Shown: positions 54,997 through 64,000 of the stretch, piece by piece
How the letters are laid out: each line of letters begins with the position of its first letter
How positions within the stretch are numbered: the stretch's first letter is position 1
NCBI GenBank assembly: GCA_950295325.1
Contig: OX485807.1
Span: forward strand, 45,436,796-45,500,795
From: Polytrichum commune
Lineage: Eukaryota > Streptophyta > Polytrichopsida > Polytrichales > Polytrichaceae
Direction: 5' to 3'
DNA: 64,000 bases
Notes under the pieces: model-generated
Seen by the model: the letters and a program-made list of their open reading frames with translations, nothing else
Told to the model about the DNA's origin: nothing
Database searches by the model: none
Made by a program: the position numbers and the translations under genes

Positions 54997-55347
54997 CATT
55001 TATTGTCTAGTTTTTTTTGTTTTTTGTTTTGTTTCCGTTTTAGTTTTGTTGATACTAGATAAGTGAGGCATGTGATGGTGATTTGATGTATGCATTTCAA
55101 GAGTTTTAAAACCTCGTTTGTGGGTATTTTGAGCGTTGTAATCTTGGATTGAGTGTTCAGGGATGGCTCCCCTAACACATGCAGTGATGGTGATGAGAGG
55201 GATGACTTGCCATCCTAGGATTTCGTTAAGTGTTTGTATGAGTAAGTTGTACTTAGCAAATATTTTTCTATATGTGGTGGTGGGGAATCTATTGTAACAA
55301 TATGTGAATTCCATGAAATATATAATATTTGGGGGAGTTGGTGTCAA
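54997..55347 (-). pseudogene. Diverged copy of the retroelement C-terminal nuclease-like domain
   Basis: A minus-strand frame reads IIYFMEFTYCYNRFPTTTYR ... KYNLLIQTLNEILGWQVIPL then ITITACVRGAIPEHS, and ends in a Lys/Thr-rich, A-rich 3' stretch. It aligns along its length with the end of the 48.5-50.0 kb ORF (IEFTYCNDRF, KYKPLI, GW, PLIVITA, R, S) at moderate identity. It is therefore an older or different subfamily member, 5'-truncated to its last few hundred bases. Confidence 0.75.
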
Positions 55348-56985
55348 GGTTGGTTATTTATGGGGGCACCTAGTACACATAGAATGTCTACCCTAATGTA
55401 CATGAGGAGGTGGTGCATGTACATTGGAATAAATTTTGGAGTAAGCGGTAGCAATATCATAGTCATTTGTTTCTCTCAAGCCTTAAAGACTAATGGATTT
55501 TTCTTGAAAGTGAGAGGAGTTCAAATGAATAACTTTCGATGCTCAAATGTTGTTCACACACAAAATTATTAATTCTGACTCATGAACACATGTTAGATCA
55601 CGTCCACATTTAGACACATAAATTCAAGTCTAAGACTTTGATTGTAAATGTTAATAAACATTTATAAATGAATGTATTAGAAAAATCAAATTTTGCCTCA
55701 ACGCTCAAAACTAACATATTTATAACATGATTTGAAGGATTGGAAAAATATAATTATATGTAGATCTGGTGGCCAAAAAGATGAGATATCGAATAGAATT
55801 AACTTTGTTGTATTTCACATATTTTATTGTACTTGAACCATATATTTAAATCATTTATCTAATCAGAGAATCACACAATAAAGATGATTTTCTTTCTAAT
55901 GGGTTTACTTTCTTAATAAATGACTTAAAATGAAGACACAGGTGACAACACTTCATTTTCTTCACTTAAAAGCCCCTTTGAGTGTTTCAAGTTAATGTAC
56001 ACAATAGTTCATTGTGTCTCAAACACACGGGGGCCATTTAGTCCATTTAAAAAACGACGTGCGGCATAATATAGGGAGGATTAAATCCGTTTGACATAAT
56101 ATTTATAAAAGAATTCCAAATAATAAAGGGTCCATTAAAAGTAGACAATCTCATTATAAGTTAGATAGATATGTCTAAAATATGGGCCATTAATTTTTTG
56201 TAAACTCTTTATAGCTATAGGGGTTGAAAATAAGGATCTTAGGATGTGTGTTTAGTAGAATCAATTTTGTATGTATGCCTCACAAGGGATGGATGAAAAA
56301 TGACTCATCGTTTACCCAAAAATGAATAAAATTGTAACCCTAACCCTAACTCTTTTCCCGACACCTCTCGGTGGCTCCTCTCCCTTCTTTTGGTGGCCTC
56401 TCATTTTTCATTTTTCTTCGGTGACTTCTCTACTCCGACATCTTCATCTCCAACATGTATGTTAATTTCCACCACCCATTCTTCATGGCACACATTTTAT
56501 TCAATGCTGGAGTCTTTGTGATTTGCATGTTGCCCTTGCCATATTTGCCAAACTGTTCAGTTTTCTTTATTTTACGTTTTATTTGCGAGATCATTGTGAC
56601 GTTGCCTTCAATTCAACTTCCATCTTTGATCGCTCTAAGCTCTCTCTTATTGTGCAATGGGAAACAATTTGGGGTACTAAGGTAGGCAGTTGACCTCCTT
56701 GCCCAAACGAAGGAATCAGGGAGGAGATATCCTAACAATTCCCACATTGAAGTAATGTTACAATATTTTAGAAAACATCTAGGCCGTAACAAATTTAAAT
56801 ATGATCACAAATATAGGAAATGGATTTATATAGATTACAATATATCCACTGTAATCATGAGCTACAATTACACAAATGAAGTGCACACTCTACATAGGAA
56901 TGATTCAAAGCAACTGTCCAAGTTTGTGACAAAATTAACTATACAAGGTTCATGACCAAGCTTGGTTTGTTTCACACTATATTAG
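55348..56985. other. AT-rich non-coding region
   Basis: Short plus-strand frames (55,360-55,572; 56,455-56,685) lack domains. A two-unit TAACCC stretch at about 56,334-56,350 is too short to be telomeric. No gene is called. Confidence 0.3.
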
Positions 56986-57067
56986 TAATGGTAAATATGG
57001 AGGGTAGATATACTGTGCGAAGTTCGCATGTGTTTGTTGAAAGTTTCCATGTGTACACTATCTATTT

Positions 57068-57440
57068 AGAGCATCTCCGCCACCATCTCCAAAATGAGAG
57101 CATATGGGGTATTTGTGAGAACATACACCCCTGAGTTGTGTACAAGGAAACCTCTGCTTTGCACAATCCTCAATTCCTTGATCAATTCCTTCACATAGGA
57201 TTTCCAGTTGGATATGATGTCTTCATCATCATTCTTGATAAATGATCTGTTTCTTGGAAGAAGAACTTGCTACACAAGTTTGGTGTCCCTCCTCCACCAT
57301 GACAGGCACTACTTCAGGGCGTCCACCGACTTATTCAACCACTTCCACTTCCTCTTCCATGATTGCTTGGAACACCTCCATTTGTTCAATATCCCATGCA
57401 TAGCCAAGTTCCATGACTTCATCAAAGCTCAAGAAATTCT
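57068..57440 (-). pseudogene. Two-exon gene, copy D, with fused exons after deletion
   Basis: Exon 1 homology (from CCATGG at about 57,443) reads MENFLSFDEVMELGYAWDIE. It then runs at about 57,255, within GGAAGAAGAACTTGC, into exon 2 sequence that normally lies after the intron. The intron and the first half of exon 2 are gone. The breakpoint sits in shared GGA(A/G)GAA microhomology. The 3' half of exon 2, including its stop, remains. Confidence 0.75.
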
Positions 57441-57962
57441 CCATGGTTGGTCTTGATCGAGTAATAAACTGAACAAGCATGACAATATCATGAGGAGATA
57501 ACTTTGGGTGAAACATATGGAAGATGAATACCTTTCAATTCATGCACTTTGCTCGGCGGAATCCAATCTATTTTCATGCCACATCCACTTTATCACGGCT
57601 TTCGAGCAACCATTGTGTGACAAGTGTGAAATATGGCTTTGCCACTTCAGAAAATTTATCTTGCACCGAAATTGATATGGTTTTGTCTTACCAAATCAAT
57701 ATTCAAGGAATTGACACCTTGCGTGCCTTGAATACCCTCTCTAGTTTACAAACGCACAAAATTATGAAGAATACAGAGCGCACTCACACTCAGCATGCAC
57801 ACATGTGAGTGGAAGATTCAGACACTGATAAATGTTACACTAGAATTTTGAGGTAAGAATACATGAATTTTCAACCCAATCAACAAGCTCAATAAGTCTT
57901 TTCAACTGGCACATACTTGCAATCATTTTACATCCCTCAAACACTGTACTAATTATCCCAAT

Positions 57963-58483
57963 GAGGGCGGGTTTAGACTTGGAGTCAAGGCTCAAAAATG
58001 GGTTGGGGTGAAAGAAATCCACTCCTCTCATTGGTAGAGAGGTTGGGATTCGCCTCTTCAAGTTTACACCATGAGTTGGGGCGAATTAACAAATAAATTA
58101 TTTTATTCATCATGACAATGGCCTCAAGTCTTGGAAAAGAGAGCTCCCAACCTTGTGGACTCTTTCCCTCTAGTTGAGGCCATTGTCAGAGCTTTTATTT
58201 GCTTGTAGTAGTTTAATCTTTGAGCATTAAATAAGAGGGGAGAAATTCTAAATTTATTATACTTTAATCATTATCCATAGAATAGTTCATGAGTACGTTG
58301 GAACCTCTCATAATTGTAGCCTCCAAATGGCCCCAACCCCACCTAAATAGGTTTACACATGAAAGCAATGAATGGAGTTAGGTTACTTTCTTATTAATGG
58401 CCTTGGGGGCCCATTTGCATGCCACATGGGACATATTGGCCTTCGTTCAGAATGGCCTTGGCCCCAAGTCTAAACAGGCCCTG
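57963..58483. mobile_element. 521-bp TIR element in block D (hAT-like ends)
   Basis: The left end is GAGGGCGGGTTTAGACTTGG. The right end is the inverse of CAGGGCCTGTTTAGACTTGG. Blocks B (about 29,224) and C (about 40,690) read CCCAATTAGTGAGGGTGG without interruption at this site; block D reads CCCAAT, the element, then AGTGAGGGTGG. A CAGGG start is hAT-like, but no TSD is preserved. It is non-coding. Confidence 0.75.
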
Positions 58484-59922
58484 AGTGAGGGTGGACTAAT
58501 TAATGTGTGTGGGAAATTAGTGACGGTGGTACTAAACTTTTCAAGCTTTGAAATTAGTGCCACCAGAAGATTTAGGTGGCATTGTTCGTAACTATATTAT
58601 TCACAATTTTCATACTATTCATACCGGCGTGAGTTTCTTCTTGTAAAGGTAAGATGGTGGACGCATGTGTCAAATGCTAAATATAGAAATAGAACTCAAC
58701 CACAAGGTTGAGTAATGTCATGCTCACAAGCATGTGTAAATTGCATGCATTTATTTTTGGTCACTCTACAAACACCATAGAGGACAAACTATTTTTTTCT
58801 TCTTCTGAATTGTACGGTAAATGAGCTTGTATTCATATATTTAGTATCACTCAATAAAGAAATTGGCCCTCACTAATTTTCAGAGTTGACAAATTAGTGC
58901 ATGTTTCGAGAATTGGTGATAGCTAAACTAGTTGGGATAATCTGTGTAGTAGGAAACATGGTTCTTGAATGCACATCCATTTTGAAGGGGGGGGGGGGGG
59001 GGTCATTAGAACATAATATGGATACGTTACAATGTTGAGCAGAAGCTGGGGGATGAAGAGATTATAATTAGTGAAGCCGTAGTCCGTCTGAATATTTTAT
59101 TATATTAAACACTATTCCAACTTCCAAGCCAACAAAACAGAGGATCCTGCATCTTGAGTGCCCCTCTCTTCTTGGACACTGTTTGTGAGTTCATTACCTG
59201 AAGAGAAGGCAAACGACGACAAGAAATCGCTCGCTCTCTTGATTGATGATTCTACAACCAAATGGCGTGCGACCTACTTTTGACCACGCAGCTGGGACAA
59301 CACCACACAAAAAAAACGAAATGAACAATGAAGATAGGTCGAGAGGAGTGCACCTAGATCCGGTATTCTGCAAATCCTGCTACACACAAGGCCGACGAAT
59401 CTGTTCGGTGGTAGCTGCTGGACTCAAACTAACCAGTTAACTTACAACCACCTAATCCAGAGCAAATGTTCAATGCCCACAAGAATGTTAGAATTGGTAC
59501 AGTGAATAAGAATAAAGTTTTACGATGCGCGAGGCACCGGAATGGGAAGGAAATATGTGGGAGCTCAGGTGAACCCCTGCTAGCACCGCTCCTTCTAAGC
59601 CATGAACCCATTCGCCACCTTTCAAGAATCCTAGTAAGTTACACTTACCGACCTATTCATCCTGGGTATATTCTGTTCAATTATGGAAGTGACTATGACG
59701 GACACAGGAAAGCATCGATCATTTTCTATCTCTACCACGACACTCCTGAGATGAATCATGTGCATCTAGTGAGGGGATCCGCTTCGTTAGCGGGGAGCCA
59801 GCTCTTGAGAGTGTCTGGAAGAGTTCCTTCCAGTCAAGCACACGGCCTTGATTGGGAAGCATCGTCATTATGTAGCACCAAAATAATCCGCAAACAATCG
59901 CCTGCATCCTCGTGATATTCTA

Positions 59923-60225
59923 TCAATGCACAACTTTGTGCTGGAAAAACATGAATGTTCGAAGCCAAGAGAACAGAGGATCCTCGAATTTGAGAGTTGG
60001 ATCAAACACTCCTTGCCAGACACTAGCTAGGTGTAAGTTCATTCCCTGAAGACGACACTGAAATTGGTGACAGGACACCGCTCGCTCTCTCGTTTGATTA
60101 TTCTTCACCCTGGTCAACGTAAGTTCTAACACACAGCTGAAAGAAAACACCAGAAACAAAATACCGAAACAAATGAAGACAACAGCGGAAGCAAAAGGCG
60201 TGCAACACCACAAACAACACACCAT
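59923..60225 (-). CDS. Small ORF with hydrophobic N-terminus, copy D
   Basis: It begins MVCCLWCCTPFASA with the same hydrophobic stretch as copies A and C and stays alignable to copy A over nearly the full length (LASVWQGVF, LKFEDPLFSW). It is a possible signal-peptide exon, unproven. Confidence 0.3.
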   Translation of the reverse strand: MVCCLWCCTPFASAVVFICFGILFLVFSFSCVLELTLTRVKNNQTRERAVSCHQFQCRLQGMNLHLASVWQGVFDPTLKFEDPLFSWLRTFMFFQHKVVH

Positions 60226-61190
60226 TGAGCAAGGAAGACAGTTTGAAAGGATCGCACCTGGAATCGGAGGGGTACTAATGCGGCTACGGAACGACTAACG
60301 AAATGGTTGGCTGTTGATTTTATCCCAGCTCACCGACTGCTTGATCTTCCCAGTGTGCAGGGAGTTTCAGAAAGTTATTCAGTGTGAGACCTTTCACAAG
60401 TTCTGTGCACTGAATCGTAGCCCGTCAGTTCCCGTCAATCGCACCTGAGTTCCCCGAGGTGATCGGCGAGGAAGCTTCGGTGGAGTCCCGTGTGGGAATT
60501 TAATAGCACCTCATAACCTGACCCAGGGACCTAATGGCACAATCAATTATATTGCCATTGGTGTTTACAAATATTCCATTGTGATAGTGGGAACCTTAGA
60601 TTCAACATGTGTTGCGGTCCGTCGACATGGTCCACTTTCACTTTACACTAGGCTTGAGGGACCATCTATTACAAAATTACATTTTTATTTCCGATGATAC
60701 GGCCTTTGGATGATTTTAGCGGGCCTTAAGGTAGAAAATTTGAAACCCATTTCTGATCATTTAAGTAATTTCGCATAAGTGTGGTACATGTGTGATAATG
60801 GAGTGATTTTTTATATGCTTGGAAATTGACATCAGTACATTCAACAAAGAAAATCACTATTTGTTTCTAGGTTTTGACGTTCTAATAAATTTCTAAAGGC
60901 AAGATTCTCTTCCAACCCATATCAAAGCACATGTTGACTTATTTTTGGTAATTCGTGAACGAAAACTTGAGTGCCCTTTTCAAGGAACCCAAATCTGTGC
61001 CCTTTGAACTTACTTCTTTCATCACTCCAAAGTCCTCAACGGTAATAACCCCTCTCTCACATGGTCACTACCTATTTCCAACATTCCATATAAGAAAATG
61101 ACTACTACATATCTGGAATTGCTACATGTGTGGAACTGCGAAATGACTAGTTCACAACTTTAGGGGACTCTATATATTAAGATTGGGATG

Positions 61191-61442
61191 GCCTTATCAA
61201 CTAAAATGAGCCAATTGGGTCATTATGAGACAATCCTTTTGTCACAATTGATGAGATCTTCCATATTATAATTGATTATTTGCATGGTTTTATAAACATG
61301 TGTGGGTGTATTGGAATGGTTGAGTTGTATTTTAAGAACCCTCAACGGGTATTCTCTCGTACCAACTAGCAATCATTATGTTCCCATCACATTCCATACA
61401 TTAAATTGAGCAGACCAATTGGCTCATTTTAGTTGATAAGGC
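61191..61442. repeat. Perfect 28-bp inverted repeat, 196-bp spacer
   Basis: 61,191-61,218 (starting GCCTTATCAACTAAAATGAG) and 61,415-61,442 are exact reverse complements. This is either the TIRs of a small MITE or a hairpin. No flanking duplication is seen. Confidence 0.85.
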
Positions 61443-61683
61443 AATTGGGGTGGTTATTGAAAATGGGTTTATCTACCATACAATTAACTTCTTGGTCATG
61501 CCTCTTGCTCTATGTCAAGAGCGCCTCTTTGATCAAGTCTTGCCATGATCACAAGATTGAGTCTCTGCAATCCGACTGTAGTACTTGTGGTTGTTTGTGA
61601 TACTGTGGAGAGCTCCCAGTAGGTATCCACTCCCAAGAATGTGGGCCTGAGAGACAATGAACGAGGAGAACGAACCGCTAGTC

Positions 61684-61850
61684 ACAGATGAACCGGTTGA
61701 AGTTTAAGAGTCAGGAAAATAACTGTTGATTCTAGAAGAGTCTGTGGACTATGCCACAAATTATTCGAGAAAAACCGAAACATTACAGCATGTAATCAGC
61801 TGGACTTGGGAACACTTGGATTTTGTCGAATTATGCCCAAAAATCTCCCC
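61684..61850 (+). repeat. Dispersed AACCGGTT-rich repeat, copy 7
   Basis: Contains GATGAACCGGTTGAAGTTTA, AAAACCGAAACATTACAGCA, CAGCTGGACTTGGGAACACT and ATGCCCAAAAATCTCCCC. Homology with 46,545-46,720 continues for about 80 bp past the end of the core (to about 61,930). Confidence 0.75.
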
Positions 61851-62061
61851 AAACATTGCTAAGAGATTTTTCTTTTGTCAAGGCCGCTTCACTACATGAT
61901 AGACCAAGAGTTGTGACCATGAAGATCCAAATGCCCTTGAAAATCATCCAAAGGTTGTCATGTGGGAAATAGAAATCCGATTTTGCATATTGATGGGCCC
62001 TCAAGCTTACTAGTGTAAAGTAAAAGTGGACCATGTTGAGGAACCAAAACATGTTTATGGA

Positions 62062-62543
62062 CAACATCTACACCCGAGCTGCGAGCAGGCACGAAGAAAC
62101 TCCGAACCACAACAGCGAGAGAACCAACCAACTACAACAAGAGCGCACCGAGGAGAGAAGAAGAACTTCAGATCAGATCTAGCAACCAGGGACCAGCGAG
62201 CAGGTGAACCGAGGCGATCCATCGAAGCCGCCACCAAACAACAGAGATGCACAACCGACAAGCAAAACCTAGATCCAGATCTAGGAAGGAAGGAAGGAAG
62301 GAGAGGAACTACACCAACATACACCAACCACAATGGGGTTACACCCTTTCATGTATTATGGGTGCTAATAAGCACCATTGCCTTGTGTGCATTCACACAC
62401 CACAATGTCTATCCAACAATGCTCACTCACATCACATATCCACCAAGATTCCACTCTATCCCACCACTGGATCCTCCCACAATATGCCTACCAAAGGGCC
62501 GCCTCCATACATGCTCACAATTCTCCAACTACTGCATGCTAAC
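62062..62543 (+). CDS. Start of a C-rich coding unit, split by a hAT insertion
   Basis: At about 62,062 the composition changes abruptly to A/C-rich, T-poor sequence with an AGAG-rich leader and a (GGAA)n run at about 62,283-62,303, like a 5' UTR. A plus frame from 62,247 (with internal MGANKHHCLVCIHTPQC at about 62,360) stays open to the insertion (PPPYMLTILQLLHAN). The composition resembles the retroelement at 46.7-50.0 kb, so this may be the 5' end of such an element. Function unknown. Confidence 0.4.
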
Positions 62544-63502
62544 CAGGGTTGTCTATTGTGTCATGACGGAGGGTAATCCCGACATAATGTCGTGCCGTCA
62601 CGACACGTATCCGTCATGACATTATGACGGATGATGTCTTCATCCTGCCGGACTTGAATTTTACCGAATTTTTTGTGTATTTACATTACCCCATTGCGGA
62701 CACGTAGGAGTTACGATGTCCACGTGTGATGACATGTCAGCAAAGTAGAGGTAAAGTGGGGAATAAAATTACTAGCGCCCGTCCGCCCTCCCGTCCGCCC
62801 CCGTTCCCCGTACCCTAACCCCGCTCCCTTAGCCCATTAACATGTTCCCTAACCCGTTCCCTACGTTCCCTCCCGTCCGACCCCCCCGTCCGACCTTTTC
62901 CCGTCCTCCCTTTTCCCGTCCGACCCTCCCGTCCGACCCTCCCATCCGACCCTCCCCCCCGTCCGACCCCCCGTCCTCCCTCCCGTTCCCCTCCCCCGTT
63001 CCCCTAATCCCGTTCCCATCCATCCCGTCCTATCCAAACCTCCTAAACCCGCTCCCATCCCCCGCTCCCCACGTTCCCACACGCTCCCCGCGTTCCCCCC
63101 CGTCCGACCCTTCCCCCCGCCCGACCCTCACCCCCATCCGACCCCATGTTCCCCCGCGTTCCCACACGTCCGCCCGCGCTCCCCACCCGTTCCCCCCGTC
63201 CGACCCTCTCCCCCGTCCGACCTACACCCTCCTTAGTAATATTTTATTACTTTGATTTTAACAAAATGGTAAACACAATGGCAAAATGGTTTACATGCCA
63301 AGGGAAATATGCACATCCACGTCGGCATTTTTTGCCACATAGGACGCCACCTTGGCAAGAAGGTAAGTATTTAACCCACCCTACTAGGTTGACCCTAGTT
63401 TGACCCTACGAGGAGCCTATTGTGTCGTGACGGAGGGGTCCGACCCGACACGACGCGTCATGACGGCACGACCCCGTCATGACGTCGCGATAGACAACCC
63501 TG
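62544..63502 (+). mobile_element. Non-autonomous hAT element (959 bp), TSD ATGCTAAC
   Basis: The left end CAGGGTTGTCTATTGTGTCA and right end (inverse of CAGGGTTGTCTATCGCGACG) are flanked by exact 8-bp duplications ATGCTAAC at 62,536-62,543 and 63,503-63,510. The left ~80 bp are nearly identical to the end of the large hAT at 7,970-8,048. The interior is a C-rich minisatellite (CCGTCCGACCC type) and AT-rich filler, with no transposase. It is a clear internally deleted or derived partner of the big hAT. Confidence 0.95.
62780..63230 (+). repeat. C-rich minisatellite (CCCGTCCGACCCT) inside the small hAT
   Basis: Roughly 450 bp of degenerate units such as CCCGTCCGACCCTCCC and CCCGTTCCC. It is equivalent in position and strand-composition to the G-rich array at 7,751-7,967 when both are read from the TIR inward. 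Proline-rich ORFs across it are artefacts. Confidence 0.9.
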
Positions 63503-64000
63503 ATGCTAACCCACCCGCCTACATGCTCTCCACCAATGATCACCCACACAAAACACCCCTCCAGCTACCATCTCAGACTCTCCCAAAGATCCAAAAATCC
63601 TCCTCGCATGTTGATATCGCCATCACCACCCACACACCACCAAACCACAAACCACAAGGTAAGCAAAACAACTTGCACTTACCACCCAAAGTACACCCAC
63701 AATGCAACCCTCCAAGAATACCCATACACACTATCTATAATCTTACCTGCAAATACACACTGCCACCGCCGCCTCCCTCCTCACCAAATAGCCATGTGTC
63801 AGCACACAAAACCACACACAAAACAACATCAATACTGCCAAACTCTCCTAAACAAAGACTACCCAGCCGCCGGATACACACAACGCCGAACGCAAGGCTG
63901 CCCTCAATACACCACCGAATGCTCCCAAGTTAGCCTCCCACGACCCAGCCAACACATATCCTCCCATCTATCTGCCTGGCGATCTACCCACCCAAACCAT
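63503..64000 (+). CDS. Continuation of the C-rich coding unit after the hAT insertion, runs off the window
   Basis: With the element and one TSD copy removed, the frame before the insertion (LLHAN) continues here as PPAYMLSTNDHPHKT and on to about 63,660. From about 63,650 another frame stays open to the window edge and is Cys/His/Arg-rich (YCQTLLNKDYPAAGYTQRRT then QGCPQYTTEC). This suggests a frameshift or an overlapping ORF. It may be the N-terminal or ORF1 part of a retroelement. No family is recognised. Confidence 0.4.
   Translation, partial: MLTHPPTCSPPMITHTKHPSSYHLRLSQRSKNPPRMLISPSPPTHHQTTNHKVSKTTCTYHPKYTHNATLQEYPYTLSIILPANTHCHRRLPPHQIAMCQHTKPHTKQHQYCQTLLNKDYPAAGYTQRRTQGCPQYTTECSQVSLPRPSQHISSHLSAWRSTHPNH

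Larger units (their letters stand above)
56990..60350. repeat. Duplicated block, copy D
   Basis: Homologous to A and C. It differs by a deletion that fuses exon 1 to the middle of exon 2 (about 57,255), a 521-bp TIR insertion (57,963-58,483), and a G-run expanded to about 16 at 58,987-59,002, where copy C has GGAGGGG. Confidence 0.8.
60624..62040. repeat. Composite region bounded by ~43-bp inverted repeats
   Basis: 60,624-60,666 and 61,992-62,040 are inverted copies (GGTCCACTTTCACTTTACAC against GTGTAAAGTAAAAGTGGACC, continuing to CTTGAGGG/CCCTCAAG). The region between holds the 28-bp inverted repeat at 61,191-61,442 and AACCGGTT repeat copy 7. It may be one 1.4-kb TIR element; no TSD was found. 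There is no gene. Confidence 0.5.

Noticed and set aside
56333-56350. TAACCCTAACCCTAAC telomere-like stretch
   Set aside because: Only two to three imperfect units; too short for an interstitial telomere call.

Overview
This window looks like repeat-rich nuclear DNA of a land plant or close streptophyte relative. It has no bacterial-style operons. Gene density is very low and most of the 64 kb is AT-rich non-coding sequence. The recognisable proteins are a plant-type pectinesterase fragment, an F-box-like protein, PIF/Harbinger ORF1 proteins with SANT and NAM-associated-like features, a BED/DUF659/hAT-dimerisation transposase, and a non-LTR-type retroelement tail with RNase H. GT-AG introns are visible in several genes. 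I cannot name the species.

Layout. (1) 1-8.05 kb: a large hAT transposon. Its transposase is on the minus strand (7.5 to about 2.5 kb), split by a 1.8 kb insert or intron and broken by a stop in its tail. Its right terminal inverted repeat (TIR) lies at 7.97-8.05 kb beside a G-rich minisatellite. A convergent coiled-coil plus RING-like gene (0.02-1.77 kb, frameshifted) may be cargo of the same element. (2) 9.2-13.3 kb: PIF/Harbinger element 1, with ORF1 on plus and the transposase on minus. Its first catalytic Asp is Asn. Its left boundary is proven by an empty-site paralogue at 30.0 kb. (3) 16.3-19.6, 27.9-29.5, 37.6-43.6 and 57.0-60.4 kb: four copies of a duplicated block carrying an unrecognised two-exon gene of about 186 codons on the minus strand. 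Copies A and C are intact across the splice; B and D are broken in different ways. (4) 19.9-23.9 kb: PIF/Harbinger element 2, with three in-frame stops in its transposase. (5) 24.3-25.3 kb: a large foldback. (6) 26.09-26.68 kb: a TIR element flanked by a 12-bp direct repeat. (7) 32.4-33.4 kb: an F-box-like ORF and two or three exons of a pectinesterase. (8) 38.64-39.74 kb: a 1.1 kb long-TIR element inside the intron of gene copy C. (9) 44.05-44.56 and 54.18-54.74 kb: two copies of one MITE family, each with an exact 8-bp target-site duplication (TSD). (10) 46.7-50.0 kb: the 3' part of a retroelement with a chromodomain-like segment, a degenerate Dam-like methyltransferase segment, RNase H, a zinc knuckle and a C-terminal nuclease-like domain. 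A diverged second copy of the last domain lies at 55.0-55.35 kb. (11) 62.05-64 kb: the start of another C-rich coding unit, interrupted by a 959-bp non-autonomous hAT element (62,544-63,502). That element has an 8-bp TSD and the same ends as the big hAT.

How the parts relate. The hAT at the left edge and the 959-bp element at the right edge form an autonomous/non-autonomous pair sharing TIRs, subterminal CCGTCACGAC-type motifs and a GC-rich minisatellite. Paralogous empty sites inside the window (duplicated blocks and the 8.7/29.5 kb repeat) allow several insertions to be defined without outside data. A dispersed repeat of about 200 bp rich in AACCGGTT-like motifs occurs seven times. All homology calls are from reading motifs; no search was run.
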